DNA from: JABDOU01 sp041609995
GTDB lineage: Bacteria > Actinomycetota > Acidimicrobiia > Spongiisociales > SHLN01
Assembly: GCA_041609995.1 (NCBI GenBank)
Contig: JBFIPU010000091.1
Coordinates: 1-10,985, forward strand
Length of the DNA stretch: 10,985 nucleotides
Direction of reading: 5' to 3'
The position numbers and the translations under genes are program-made. Below the pieces are notes generated by a model that saw only the letters and a program-made list of their open reading frames with translations, was not told where the DNA came from and searched no databases. How positions within the stretch are numbered: the first letter of the stretch is position 1; every line of letters begins with the position of its first letter. Of the stretch, positions 1 through 6,504 are shown piece by piece.

Positions 1-140
1 AACGCCGTCGCCTGACCCCCATACGTCTCCGCCATCACCTTCGTAATCGCAGCCGTCAACGTCGTCTTCCCATGATCAATATGACCCATCGTCCCCACAT
101 TCACATGAGGCTTCGACCGCTCAAACTTCTCTTTAGCCAT
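1..140 (-). CDS. tuf: Elongation factor Tu, N-terminal part (runs off the left edge)
   Basis: EF-Tu delivers aminoacyl-tRNA to the ribosomal A site as a GTPase. Only the first 46 codons are visible. They begin MAKEKFERSKPHVNVGTMGH and contain the G1/P-loop GHIDHGKT, at about residues 19-26, which is diagnostic for EF-Tu. The start is fixed by a strong Shine-Dalgarno (AGGAGG, 4 nt before the ATG) that overlaps the fusA stop, leaving 8 bases between the genes. The order rpsL-rpsG-fusA-tuf is the classic str operon. Odd point: none of the 46 visible codons ends in C, and all Ile, His, Asp, Asn, Phe and Tyr codons end in T, whereas fusA next door mostly uses C-ending codons. Identity is certain; the codon anomaly may reflect a different history for tuf or a local bias. 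Confidence 0.97.
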   Translation of the reverse strand, partial: MAKEKFERSKPHVNVGTMGHIDHGKTTLTAAITKVMAETYGGQATA

Positions 141-151
141 GCTTCCTCCTA
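141..151 (-). promoter_or_regulatory. Shine-Dalgarno of tuf overlapping the fusA stop codon
   Basis: On the minus strand the fusA stop TAG runs straight into GAGG, forming TAGGAGG followed by AAGC and the tuf ATG. A terminating ribosome on fusA would sit on the tuf ribosome-binding site, which suggests translational coupling of EF-G and EF-Tu synthesis. Confidence 0.8.
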
Positions 152-2236
152 CTCGCCCCGAGTCTTCTGAACGACTTCCTCGGCGATGCTGTCCGGTACC
201 TGCTGGTACGAGTGAAACTCCATCGTGTAGTTGGCCCGGCCCTGGGTGCGTGAGCGCAGGTCGCCCACGTATCCGAACATCTCGGAAAGCGGCACGAGCG
301 CCGTCACGGCTTTGGCGTTGCCGCGGCTCTCCATCGATTCGACCTTGCCTCGGCGCGAATTGAGATCGCCGATCACGTCCCCCATGAAGTCCTCCGGGGT
401 CACCACTTCGACCGACATGATCGGTTCCAGCAAGACGATTCCGGCCTTGCGGGCAGCGGCCTGCAAGGCCATGGAGCCCGCCACCCGGAACGCGAGCTCA
501 TTCGAGTCCACGGCGTGGAATGAACCGTCCACCAGCTCCGCCCGCACGTCGACCAGCGGGTAGCCGGCCAGCACGCCCGACTCGAGGGCGTCGCGGATGC
601 CCTTCTCGACGGCCGGGATGTATTCCCGGGGGATGCGGCCACCGGTGATCTTGTCATCGAACTCGAACCCGCCCCCGGGGCCGGTTGGCACGAGGTTGAT
701 GATGGCGTGGCCGTACTGTCCGGAGCCTCCGGACTGTTTGACGTACTTGCCTTCGACTTTCTCGACGCCCTGCCGGATCGTCTCGCGATAGGCCACCTGG
801 GGCTTGCCGATGTTGGCCTCGACGCGGAATTCGCGCAGCAGGCGGTCGACGAGCACCTCCAGGTGCAGCTCGCCCATGCCCGACATGATCGTCTGGCCGG
901 TCTCTTCGTCGCTTTTCACCTGGAATGTCGGATCCTCCAACGCCAGGCGCTGCAGAGCCTCACCGAGCTTCTCCTGGTCGCTCTTGGTCTTGGGCTCGAT
1001 GGCGACGGAGATCACCGGGTCGGCGAAGTCGATCGACTCCAGCTGGATCGGTGCTTCGGGAGCCGACAGAGTGTCACCCGTGCGGGTGTCTTTGAGGCCG
1101 ATGACGGCCACGATGTCACCCGTGAACACCTCGTTGATGTCTTCCTGGCTGTTGGAGTGCATCCGAAGCAGACGGCCGAGACGCTCTTTCTTGCCGCGGG
1201 TGGCATTGATGACCGAGGCCCCTTTTTCGGCGGTACCCGAGTAGACCCGGAAATACGTGAGCTTGCCCACATGCGGATCGCTCATGATCTTGAATGCGAG
1301 CGCGGCGAACGGTTCGTCGTCCGACGGCTTGCGCTCCATCGTCTCTTCCTCGTTGCCTGGCTTGAAGCCGACCGTGGGAGGAACATCGAGCGGGCTCGGG
1401 AGGTAGTCCACAACGGCATCCAGCAGCGGCTGGACACCCTTGTTCTTGAACGCGGTTCCTGCCAGCACCGGCGTGAAGGCCATTGCGAGCGTGCCGTCCC
1501 GCAGGCCCTGCCGGAGCTCGGATTCGGTCAGATCACCGTTCTCCAGGTACTTGTCGAGAAGCTCCTCGCTGGTCTCGGCCACGGCCTCGACCAACTCGGC
1601 GCGCTCGGCCACGGCCTTGTCCATGAGCCCGTCCGGGATGGCGGTGACGGTGGGCTCGCTCGGCTCATCGCCTTCCCACACGAAAGCCTTCATCGAGACG
1701 AGGTCGACGACACCGGCGAAGTCGCCCTCCGAACCGATTGGCACGTGGACCCGGACCGGGCTGCCGTCGAGGCGGTCGATAATGGACTGCACGCTGGCGT
1801 AATAATCGGCTCCGATGCGGTCCATCTTGTTGATGAAACAGATGCGCGGAACGTTGTACTTGTTGGCCTGGCGCCACACCGTTTCGGATTGTGGCTCGAC
1901 CCCCGAAACCGCATCGAAGACGGCCACCGCTCCATCGAGCACGCGCAATGAGCGCTCCACTTCGGCCGTGAAGTCGACGTGACCGGGCGTGTCGATGATG
2001 TTGATCCAGTGGTTGTTCCAGTTGCAGGTCGTCGCCGCGCTGGTGATCGTGATGCCGCGCTCCTGTTCTTGCTCCATCCAGTCCATCACCGCGGCACCGT
2101 CGTGCACCTCGCCGATTTTGTAGGACTTGCCGGTGTAGAAGAGGATTCGCTCGGTCGTCGTCGTCTTGCCCGCGTCGATGTGGGCCATGATCCCGATGTT
2201 GCGGATGTCTTTGAGTGGATGTGGTCGCTTACCCAT
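149..2236 (-). CDS. fusA: Translation elongation factor G (EF-G)
   Basis: EF-G is the ribosomal translocase GTPase that moves tRNA and mRNA after peptide bond formation. The 695 residues match the usual family length of about 690-705. GTPase motifs are visible: G1 AHIDAGKT at 18-25, G2 with RGITIT at 60-65, G3 DTPGH at 82-86 and G4 NKMD at 136-139. Later domains carry typical EF-G stretches such as MSGMGELHLEV and YVKQSGGSGQYGHA, and the C-terminus ends in the domain V region with RSRTQGRANYTMEF. The start lies 5 bases after the rpsG stop. The rpsG stop TAG plus GAG forms a GGAG-like ribosome site only 2 nt from the ATG, a short spacing that suggests coupling to rpsG. Nothing is truncated, and its position in the str operon marks it as the housekeeping EF-G rather than a paralogue. 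Confidence 0.98.
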   Translation of the reverse strand: MGKRPHPLKDIRNIGIMAHIDAGKTTTTERILFYTGKSYKIGEVHDGAAVMDWMEQEQERGITITSAATTCNWNNHWINIIDTPGHVDFTAEVERSLRVLDGAVAVFDAVSGVEPQSETVWRQANKYNVPRICFINKMDRIGADYYASVQSIIDRLDGSPVRVHVPIGSEGDFAGVVDLVSMKAFVWEGDEPSEPTVTAIPDGLMDKAVAERAELVEAVAETSEELLDKYLENGDLTESELRQGLRDGTLAMAFTPVLAGTAFKNKGVQPLLDAVVDYLPSPLDVPPTVGFKPGNEEETMERKPSDDEPFAALAFKIMSDPHVGKLTYFRVYSGTAEKGASVINATRGKKERLGRLLRMHSNSQEDINEVFTGDIVAVIGLKDTRTGDTLSAPEAPIQLESIDFADPVISVAIEPKTKSDQEKLGEALQRLALEDPTFQVKSDEETGQTIMSGMGELHLEVLVDRLLREFRVEANIGKPQVAYRETIRQGVEKVEGKYVKQSGGSGQYGHAIINLVPTGPGGGFEFDDKITGGRIPREYIPAVEKGIRDALESGVLAGYPLVDVRAELVDGSFHAVDSNELAFRVAGSMALQAAARKAGIVLLEPIMSVEVVTPEDFMGDVIGDLNSRRGKVESMESRGNAKAVTALVPLSEMFGYVGDLRSRTQGRANYTMEFHSYQQVPDSIAEEVVQKTRGE

Positions 2237-2241
2237 ATCTC

Positions 2242-2709
2242 CTACCAGCGGTAGTGGGCAAAGGCCTTGTTGGACTCTGCCATCTTGTGGATGTCTTCCC
2301 GACGCTTCACCGCGGCTCCCGTGTTATTGGAGGCATCGAGGATTTCGTTGGCCAGGCGCTCGGTCATGGACCGCTCACGTCGGCGGCGGGCGTAGTCGAC
2401 GAGCCACCGAACAGCCAGCGTCGTCTGACGTCGGGGGCGGACCTCGACCGGAACCTGATAGGACGAACCTCCCACCCGCCGCGACCGGACCTCGACCGAG
2501 GGGCGAAGATTGTCGATCGCTCGCTTGAGCACGACGGTTGGGTCGTCATTGGCCCGTTTCTCGACGAGCTCGAGCGCGTCGTACACGATCTTGCGGGCGA
2601 GGTCCTTCTTCCCTTTGAGCAGAACCTTGTTGATCACCTGGGTGACCAGGACGCTCCGGTAGACCGGATCCGGGTCAACGCGGCGGATTTCGGCAGCTGA
2701 ACGACGCAT
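2242..2709 (-). CDS. rpsG: 30S ribosomal protein S7
   Basis: S7 nucleates assembly of the 30S head by binding the 3' major domain of 16S rRNA, and it contacts the E-site tRNA. The 155 residues match the bacterial length of about 156. Family sequence is clear throughout: a basic N-terminus with RRSAAEIRRVDPDPVYRS, the central VGGSSYQVPVEVRPRRQ, and the C-terminus ESNKAFAHYRW, which is nearly invariant. The start ATG follows the rpsL stop TAA by only 2 bases, so the two cistrons are almost certainly co-transcribed and translationally coupled. In Escherichia coli S7 represses the str operon by binding the rpsL-rpsG spacer. A 2-base spacer here leaves no room for that element, so feedback control, if any, must act elsewhere. 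Confidence 0.98.
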   Translation of the reverse strand: MRRSAAEIRRVDPDPVYRSVLVTQVINKVLLKGKKDLARKIVYDALELVEKRANDDPTVVLKRAIDNLRPSVEVRSRRVGGSSYQVPVEVRPRRQTTLAVRWLVDYARRRRERSMTERLANEILDASNNTGAAVKRREDIHKMAESNKAFAHYRW

Positions 2710-2711
2710 GG

Positions 2712-3077
2712 TTACTTCTTCGATCCGTAGCGAGAGCGGCTCTGTTGGCGGGCGGCGACGCCGGCGGCGTCGAGCGCCCCCCGGATCACCTTGTAGCGAA
2801 CACCCGGCAGATCCTTGACGCGACCGCCGCGAACGAGAACGATGCTGTGTTCCTGGAGGTTGTGGCCCTCACCGGGGATGTAGGCGGTCACCTCGATACC
2901 CGATGTGAGACGGACCCGGCACACCTTGCGCAATGCCGAGTTCGGCTTCTTGGGCGTGGCCGTATACACGCGCGTGCACACTCCCCGGCGCTGGGGCGAA
3001 CCGGCCAGACCCGGCGTCTTCTCCTTCTTCGACTTCTGACTGCGTCCTTTGCGGACGAGCTGCTGGATGGTTGGCAT
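2712..3077 (-). CDS. rpsL: 30S ribosomal protein S12
   Basis: S12 sits at the decoding centre of the small subunit and controls accuracy. The 121-residue product begins MPTIQQLVRKGR, the universal S12 start. The open frame extends 32 codons further upstream, but that extension is not S12-like and lies in the leader. An AAGG-type ribosome site 5 nt ahead of the ATG supports the start at 3077. The PKKPNSALRK loop and GGRVKDLPGVRY segment are intact, with Lys43 and Lys88 both wild type. These are the residues most often altered in streptomycin-resistant mutants, so this allele should be the sensitive form. The C-terminus SRSRYGSKK is canonical. It is the first gene of the operon and follows a long leader. 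Confidence 0.97.
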   Translation of the reverse strand: MPTIQQLVRKGRSQKSKKEKTPGLAGSPQRRGVCTRVYTATPKKPNSALRKVCRVRLTSGIEVTAYIPGEGHNLQEHSIVLVRGGRVKDLPGVRYKVIRGALDAAGVAARQQSRSRYGSKK

Positions 3078-3098
3078 CCCTACCTTCTCTTGCGTCTG

Positions 3099-3129
3099 TT
3101 CGCTCTCGAGTCTCTTCGCTCTCGAGTCT
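3099..3129. repeat. Tandem 15-bp direct repeat in the rpsL leader
   Basis: Two perfect copies of TTCGCTCTCGAGTCT lie at 3099-3113 and 3115-3129, separated by one base (period 16). Each contains the palindrome CTCGAG (3105-3110 and 3121-3126), so the two palindromes could also pair with each other in RNA with a 10-nt loop. The repeat ends 21 bases before the rpsL start, close to its ribosome-binding site. Confidence 0.85.
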
Positions 3130-3347
3130 GTTCGGCCTCTGCGCACGATCCACCGCCGTTGAAACAACCGCATGTGGGATCAGGAGGGCGGAGAGCCCTA
3201 CACAGAGAACCTGAGCGCAGGAAACCTGCACACAGAAAAATCGGCGTCCCCAGCCACGGTTCCGGATGGACCCGGGTGAAACCAGAATCCGTCCGTCCGG
3301 TTGGCAGCGGAGTCGCCGACCCTTTTCTCCGAACCTGCTGTGGGACT

Positions 3348-3377
3348 GTTCACCGATTAGCGGGTCGGTCGGTGAAC
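3348..3377 (-). promoter_or_regulatory. 9-bp hairpin in the str leader
   Basis: GTTCACCGA (3348-3356) and TCGGTGAAC (3369-3377) are perfect reverse complements around a 12-nt loop. The hairpin would lie about 40-70 nt downstream of the predicted transcription start. There is no U-tract after it, so it is more likely a stability or regulatory element than a simple terminator. Confidence 0.55.
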
Positions 3378-3421
3378 CCTCTAGACATGGTTCTGTGCAC
3401 GCGCGTCGCGCGAGACCCGGA

Positions 3422-3451
3422 AGTATAGAGGGCGTTTTGAAGAGTGGGCAA
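3422..3451 (-). promoter_or_regulatory. Candidate promoter of the rpsL-rpsG-fusA-tuf operon
   Basis: On the minus strand a -35-like TTGCCC (3446-3451; 4 of 6 match TTGACA) is followed after 18 bases by a -10 TATACT (3422-3427; 5 of 6 match TATAAT). The predicted start is near 3415-3417. It is the best TANNNT box in the region upstream of rpsL and lies downstream of the exporter terminator hairpin, so it would make the str operon an independent unit. Confidence 0.5.
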
Positions 3452-3498
3452 GCCACCTGCCCATCGTTTTACGAGGAAACCAGGGCGCACCTCGTTGC

Positions 3499-3545
3499 AA
3501 CCCTGGGTTCTAGGTGGCGGAAACCGCCGCCTAGAACCCAGGGTT
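3499..3545 (-). terminator. 22-bp hairpin downstream of the ABC exporter
   Basis: The arms 3499-3520 and 3524-3545 are reverse complements over 22 positions, with a single pair off (G:U-compatible on one strand), closing on a 3-nt loop AAA (TTT on minus). It begins 14 bases after the exporter stop codon. There is no following U-tract, so it would be a U-less actinobacterial-style terminator. A near-perfect long palindrome of this kind could alternatively be a dispersed palindromic repeat (REP- or MITE-like), which a genome-wide search would decide. Confidence 0.7.
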
Positions 3546-3559
3546 CGCAAAACTCCTCA

Positions 3560-5389
3560 TCACGTGCCAGGTGCGGGCCCGCCGGCACCCGGTTTGTGCC
3601 AGTCGACGGCCGTGCCGGTCTGGACCCTCCAGAGGGCGTGGTACAGACCCGCGGCATCCAGCAACTGCTCGTGGTCGCCGGATTCTGCGACCTGCCCGTC
3701 CTCCAGCACGATGATGTTGTCGGCATGCCGGACCGTCGACAGCCGGTGAGCAATGACGATCGTCGTTCGATCGATGGAGATCTTCTCGAGCGAACGCTGG
3801 ATGGCCGCCTCGGTTTCGTTGTCGACCGACGAGGTGGCCTCGTCCAGGATGAGGATCGGCGGGTCCTTCAAGATCGCTCGCGCCAGCGATATCCGCTGCC
3901 GCTGGCCTCCGGACAGTTTCTGGCCTCGTTCGCCCACGATGGTGTGGTAGCCATCAGGGAAGGACGTGACGAACTCGTGGGCTTCGGCGATCGTGGCGGC
4001 CTCCACCACGCGCTCGTCGGTCGCATCGGGTAATCCGTAGGCGATGTTCTCTTTGACCGTGCCGTGAAACAAAAACACATCTTGCGAGACCAGGCCGATG
4101 GCACCCCGGAGCCCGGCGAACGTGAACTCCCGGATGTCCCGCCCGTCGACGAGAATCGAGCCGGCGGTGGGGTCGTAGAAGCGGAGGAGCAGCTTGATCA
4201 CGGTGGATTTGCCCGCCCCCGTTGCACCGACGATGGCGACTGTTCCACCGGCCGGGATCTCGAACGACAGACCGTTGATGACGGGGACACCGTTTCCATA
4301 GGAGAAATGAACGTCATCGAAGGTCACCCGCCCCGCCACCTCTTCGGACGCAAGCGATGCCTCTCCCTCGACCACCGCGAGCGGCGTATCCAGCAAGTTG
4401 AGAATTCGATCGGTGGAGGCCATCGCCCGTTGGTACTGGTCGAACGTCTCACCGAGCCGGGTGAGCGGCCATAAGAGCCGCTGGGTCAGAAAGACCATGA
4501 TCGTGAAGCTGCCAACGGCCATCGAGTCCGTCGACACGAAGAAGCCGCCCATGACGAGCGTGGCCACGAACCCGGACAGGATCGCCATCCGGATCAGCGG
4601 GGTGAACGCCGAGCTGATCTTGATCGCTTCCCGGTTCGACTCGACGTAGTCGCGGCTGGCCGAGTCGATGCGGCCGATTTCGTGCTCTTCGCCGGTGAAA
4701 CTCTTGATGGTGGCGATGCCGGACAGGTTGTTCGACAAGTAGTCATTCAGGAATCCGACCCGGGCCCGCACGTCCGCATACCTGGGAGCGATCCAGTCTT
4801 GAAACCTGATCGAGCCCCACAGCACGATCGGCATGGGCAGGAAGGCGAGAATCGCGACCCGCCATTCGATGAGGAAGAACGCGATACCGATCGTGACCAC
4901 CGTCGTGGCGACCTGGACGACTTCATTGGCGCCGTCGTTCAGAAAACGCTCGAGCTGGTTCACATCGTCATTCAGGATCGCCATCAACCCGCCGGTGGAC
5001 CGGTCTTCGAAATAGGCCAGTTCCAGGCTCTGGACATGGCCATAGGCGTCGAGGCGAAGTTCGTGCTGAATGTCCTGGGCGAGGTTGCGCCAATAGACCT
5101 TCGCCAGGTACTCGAACACCGACTCCAGAATCCACACGACGATGGTCAGGCCGGCCAGGATCCACAGCTGGTCCATCACGCCGGTCGGCCCGAATTGCGC
5201 CAGGAAACTGTTCTCGCGCTCGACCACAATGTCGACGCCCATGCCGATCAGCAGAGGCGGCAGGACGTCGAACACCTTGTTGAAGACGGAGAACGTGATC
5301 GCCGAGTAGATCCGCCGCCGGTAGGGAGCGGCGTACGTGACGAGTCGGCGGAGGGCGTTTCGATTGGGGCCTGGCTGACCTGGGTTCAT
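3560..5389 (-). CDS. ABC exporter half-transporter, fused membrane and ATPase domains
   Basis: A type IV ABC (MsbA/ABCB-like) exporter that would extrude a lipid, drug or peptide using ATP; the substrate is not predictable. The N-terminal half (about residues 25-300) is an ABC transmembrane domain with roughly six hydrophobic spans. The C-terminal half has a complete nucleotide-binding domain: Walker A GATGAGKST at 388-396, Q-loop Gln436, signature LSGGQ at 492-496, Walker B ILILDE ending at Glu517, and switch His548. All catalytic residues are intact. With no partner half-transporter nearby, a homodimer is likely. The start at 5389 (609 aa) is preferred because a TAGCGT box lies 7 nt before this ATG in leaderless fashion, and the family N-terminus follows directly. 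A longer form from 5455 (631 aa, weak GGGAG site) is possible, but its extra residues look unrelated to the family. Confidence 0.92.
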   Translation of the reverse strand: MNPGQPGPNRNALRRLVTYAAPYRRRIYSAITFSVFNKVFDVLPPLLIGMGVDIVVERENSFLAQFGPTGVMDQLWILAGLTIVVWILESVFEYLAKVYWRNLAQDIQHELRLDAYGHVQSLELAYFEDRSTGGLMAILNDDVNQLERFLNDGANEVVQVATTVVTIGIAFFLIEWRVAILAFLPMPIVLWGSIRFQDWIAPRYADVRARVGFLNDYLSNNLSGIATIKSFTGEEHEIGRIDSASRDYVESNREAIKISSAFTPLIRMAILSGFVATLVMGGFFVSTDSMAVGSFTIMVFLTQRLLWPLTRLGETFDQYQRAMASTDRILNLLDTPLAVVEGEASLASEEVAGRVTFDDVHFSYGNGVPVINGLSFEIPAGGTVAIVGATGAGKSTVIKLLLRFYDPTAGSILVDGRDIREFTFAGLRGAIGLVSQDVFLFHGTVKENIAYGLPDATDERVVEAATIAEAHEFVTSFPDGYHTIVGERGQKLSGGQRQRISLARAILKDPPILILDEATSSVDNETEAAIQRSLEKISIDRTTIVIAHRLSTVRHADNIIVLEDGQVAESGDHEQLLDAAGLYHALWRVQTGTAVDWHKPGAGGPAPGT

Positions 5390-5396
5390 CACAATG

Positions 5397-5402
5397 ACGC
5401 TA
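5397..5402 (-). promoter_or_regulatory. -10 box for leaderless ABC exporter mRNA
   Basis: Minus strand TAGCGT (TANNNT type), with exactly 7 bases between it and the ATG at 5389. No Shine-Dalgarno lies in between and no clear -35 is seen. The geometry would place transcription start on or next to the A of the start codon. Confidence 0.4.
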
Positions 5403-5431
5403 GCCACGGCAGGCTGGGACCAGAAGGGCCA

Positions 5432-5460
5432 TCGACCCGGCTGCTCACGGCCCATATACT
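5432..5460 (+). promoter_or_regulatory. Promoter of the DrrAB-type operon
   Basis: A -35-like TCGACC (5432-5437; 4 of 6 consensus) and a -10 TATACT (5455-5460) are separated by 17 bases. The predicted start near 5467 leaves a short 5' leader that includes the GGAG ribosome site at 5481-5484. The divergent exporter promoter lies about 50 bases away, so a shared regulator could act on both. Confidence 0.5.
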
Positions 5461-5490
5461 CCCAAAGCCCCTGACCCCCTGGAGTCGCCT

Positions 5491-6504
5491 GTGTTGGCGG
5501 TTGAAGTCGAGCAGATCAAGAAGTACTACGGCAATGTCCGGGCGCTCGACGGTATCGATCTCGCGATGCCAGTGGGTGGCGTGCTCGGTCTTTTGGGGCC
5601 CAACGGCGCCGGCAAGACCACGCTCGTGCGCATCCTGGCCACCTTGCTCAAACCGACGGCCGGCACCGCCCGTGTGTTGGGAATCAACGTGGAAGAGCAG
5701 CCGGGCGAGATCCGCAAGAAGATCGGTCTCGCCGGGCAGGCGGCAGCTGTGGACGAGCTCCTGACCGGCCGCGAGAACCTCGAGATGGTGGGCCGGCTGT
5801 ATGGATTCAACCGGGTCGAAGCGCTGCGCCGGGCCGACAACGTGTTGGAGAGAATCGACCTCACGGAAGCAGCCACCCGACCCGTGCGGACCTATTCCGG
5901 AGGCATGCGTCGCCGACTGGATTTGGCCGCCAGCCTGGTGGGCACTCCCGATTTGTTGATCCTCGATGAGCCGACCACCGGGCTCGATCCGCGCTCGCGG
6001 CGAGACCTGTGGGAGCTGATTGAAGAGCTCGTTGCGGAAGGCACGACACTCTTGCTCACGACCCAATACCTCGACGAGGCCGACCGGCTCGCCCGCCAGC
6101 TGGTCGTCATCGACCACGGCAAGGTCATCAGCCGGGGCACGCCCGAGGAGTTGAAGTCCCAGCTGGGCGGGGATGTGTTGGAGCTGCACCTGGATGACAA
6201 TGCCCAAATCCGCCAGGGCCTGGAGCACCTGGAGGGCCTGGGGTCGGGCCCGGCCACAGTCGATCACGAGACCGGCATGATCTCGTTGACCGTGGGCGAC
6301 GACACCGCCGCGGTGGTCGAAGCATTGAGCCGGTTCGATCGAGCCGGGCTGCGGCTGGAAGACCTCAGCCTGCGCAAACCCACCCTCGACGACGTCTTTC
6401 TCACGCTCACCGGCCACGCCGCCGAGTACGAGCCGGGACCGGAGCCCGAGCCGGCCGGGTGGGGGCGCCGCCGCCGCGCCCGCTCGGAGGGAGGCCGGCC
6501 GTGA
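5491..6504 (+). CDS. DrrA-type ABC transporter ATP-binding protein
   Basis: A cytoplasmic ATPase that drives the ABC-2 permease encoded next. This family includes DrrA of daunorubicin export. At 337 aa it has Walker A GPNGAGKTT at 36-44, signature YSGGMRRRLDLA from 135, and Walker B LLILDEP with Asp159 and catalytic Glu160. The switch region LTTQYLDEAD has Gln where many ABC ATPases have His, as is usual in DrrA-like proteins. After the ATPase core comes an extra C-terminal domain of the DrrA type (about 220-310) and a Pro/Glu/Arg-rich tail. The start is GTG at 5491, with GGAG 6 nt upstream. The stop TGA overlaps the permease GTG in GTGA, so the pair is translationally coupled. It could export an antibiotic, lipid or polysaccharide; the substrate is unknown. 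Confidence 0.93.
   Translation: MLAVEVEQIKKYYGNVRALDGIDLAMPVGGVLGLLGPNGAGKTTLVRILATLLKPTAGTARVLGINVEEQPGEIRKKIGLAGQAAAVDELLTGRENLEMVGRLYGFNRVEALRRADNVLERIDLTEAATRPVRTYSGGMRRRLDLAASLVGTPDLLILDEPTTGLDPRSRRDLWELIEELVAEGTTLLLTTQYLDEADRLARQLVVIDHGKVISRGTPEELKSQLGGDVLELHLDDNAQIRQGLEHLEGLGSGPATVDHETGMISLTVGDDTAAVVEALSRFDRAGLRLEDLSLRKPTLDDVFLTLTGHAAEYEPGPEPEPAGWGRRRRARSEGGRP

Larger units (their letters stand above)
3078..3416 (-). promoter_or_regulatory. Long structured 5' leader of the str operon
   Basis: This stretch has no convincing gene and lies between the candidate str promoter and rpsL. It holds a perfect 9-bp inverted repeat (arms 3348-3356 and 3369-3377, 12-nt loop), a small 5-bp hairpin GCAGG-TTT-CCTGC (3217-3229), and two tandem 15-bp repeats near the rpsL ribosome site (3099-3129). 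A run of five T on the minus strand lies at 3236-3240, but no strong hairpin directly precedes it. Short open frames exist but lack ribosome sites. The length and structure suggest post-transcriptional control such as attenuation or ribosomal-protein feedback; the mechanism is not identifiable from sequence. Confidence 0.5.

Noticed and set aside
707..1951. 414-codon open frame on plus opposite fusA
   Set aside because: It is fully antisense to a perfect EF-G gene, and GC-rich codon bias alone keeps such frames open. The protein shows no family signal.
3078..3173. 32-codon N-terminal extension of rpsL
   Set aside because: S12 universally begins at MPTIQQL. The extension crosses the tandem repeats, and a ribosome site sits just ahead of 3077.
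3217..3240. Attenuator terminator in the str leader (hairpin plus T5)
   Set aside because: On the transcribed strand the five T come before the small GCAGG hairpin rather than after it, so it cannot act as an intrinsic terminator.
3346..3387. 12-codon leader peptide MSRGFTDRPANR ahead of rpsL (minus)
   Set aside because: It has no Shine-Dalgarno and no run of regulatory codons; it simply overlaps the 9-bp hairpin.
2745..3428. 227-codon plus-strand open frame across rpsL and its leader
   Set aside because: It is antisense to rpsL, has no ribosome site and no recognisable protein features.
5390..5455. 22-codon N-terminal extension of the ABC exporter
   Set aside because: The extra residues are not exporter-like and the segment carries promoter elements. 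A TANNNT box 7 bases before the 5389 ATG fits a leaderless start. The longer form is not fully excluded.
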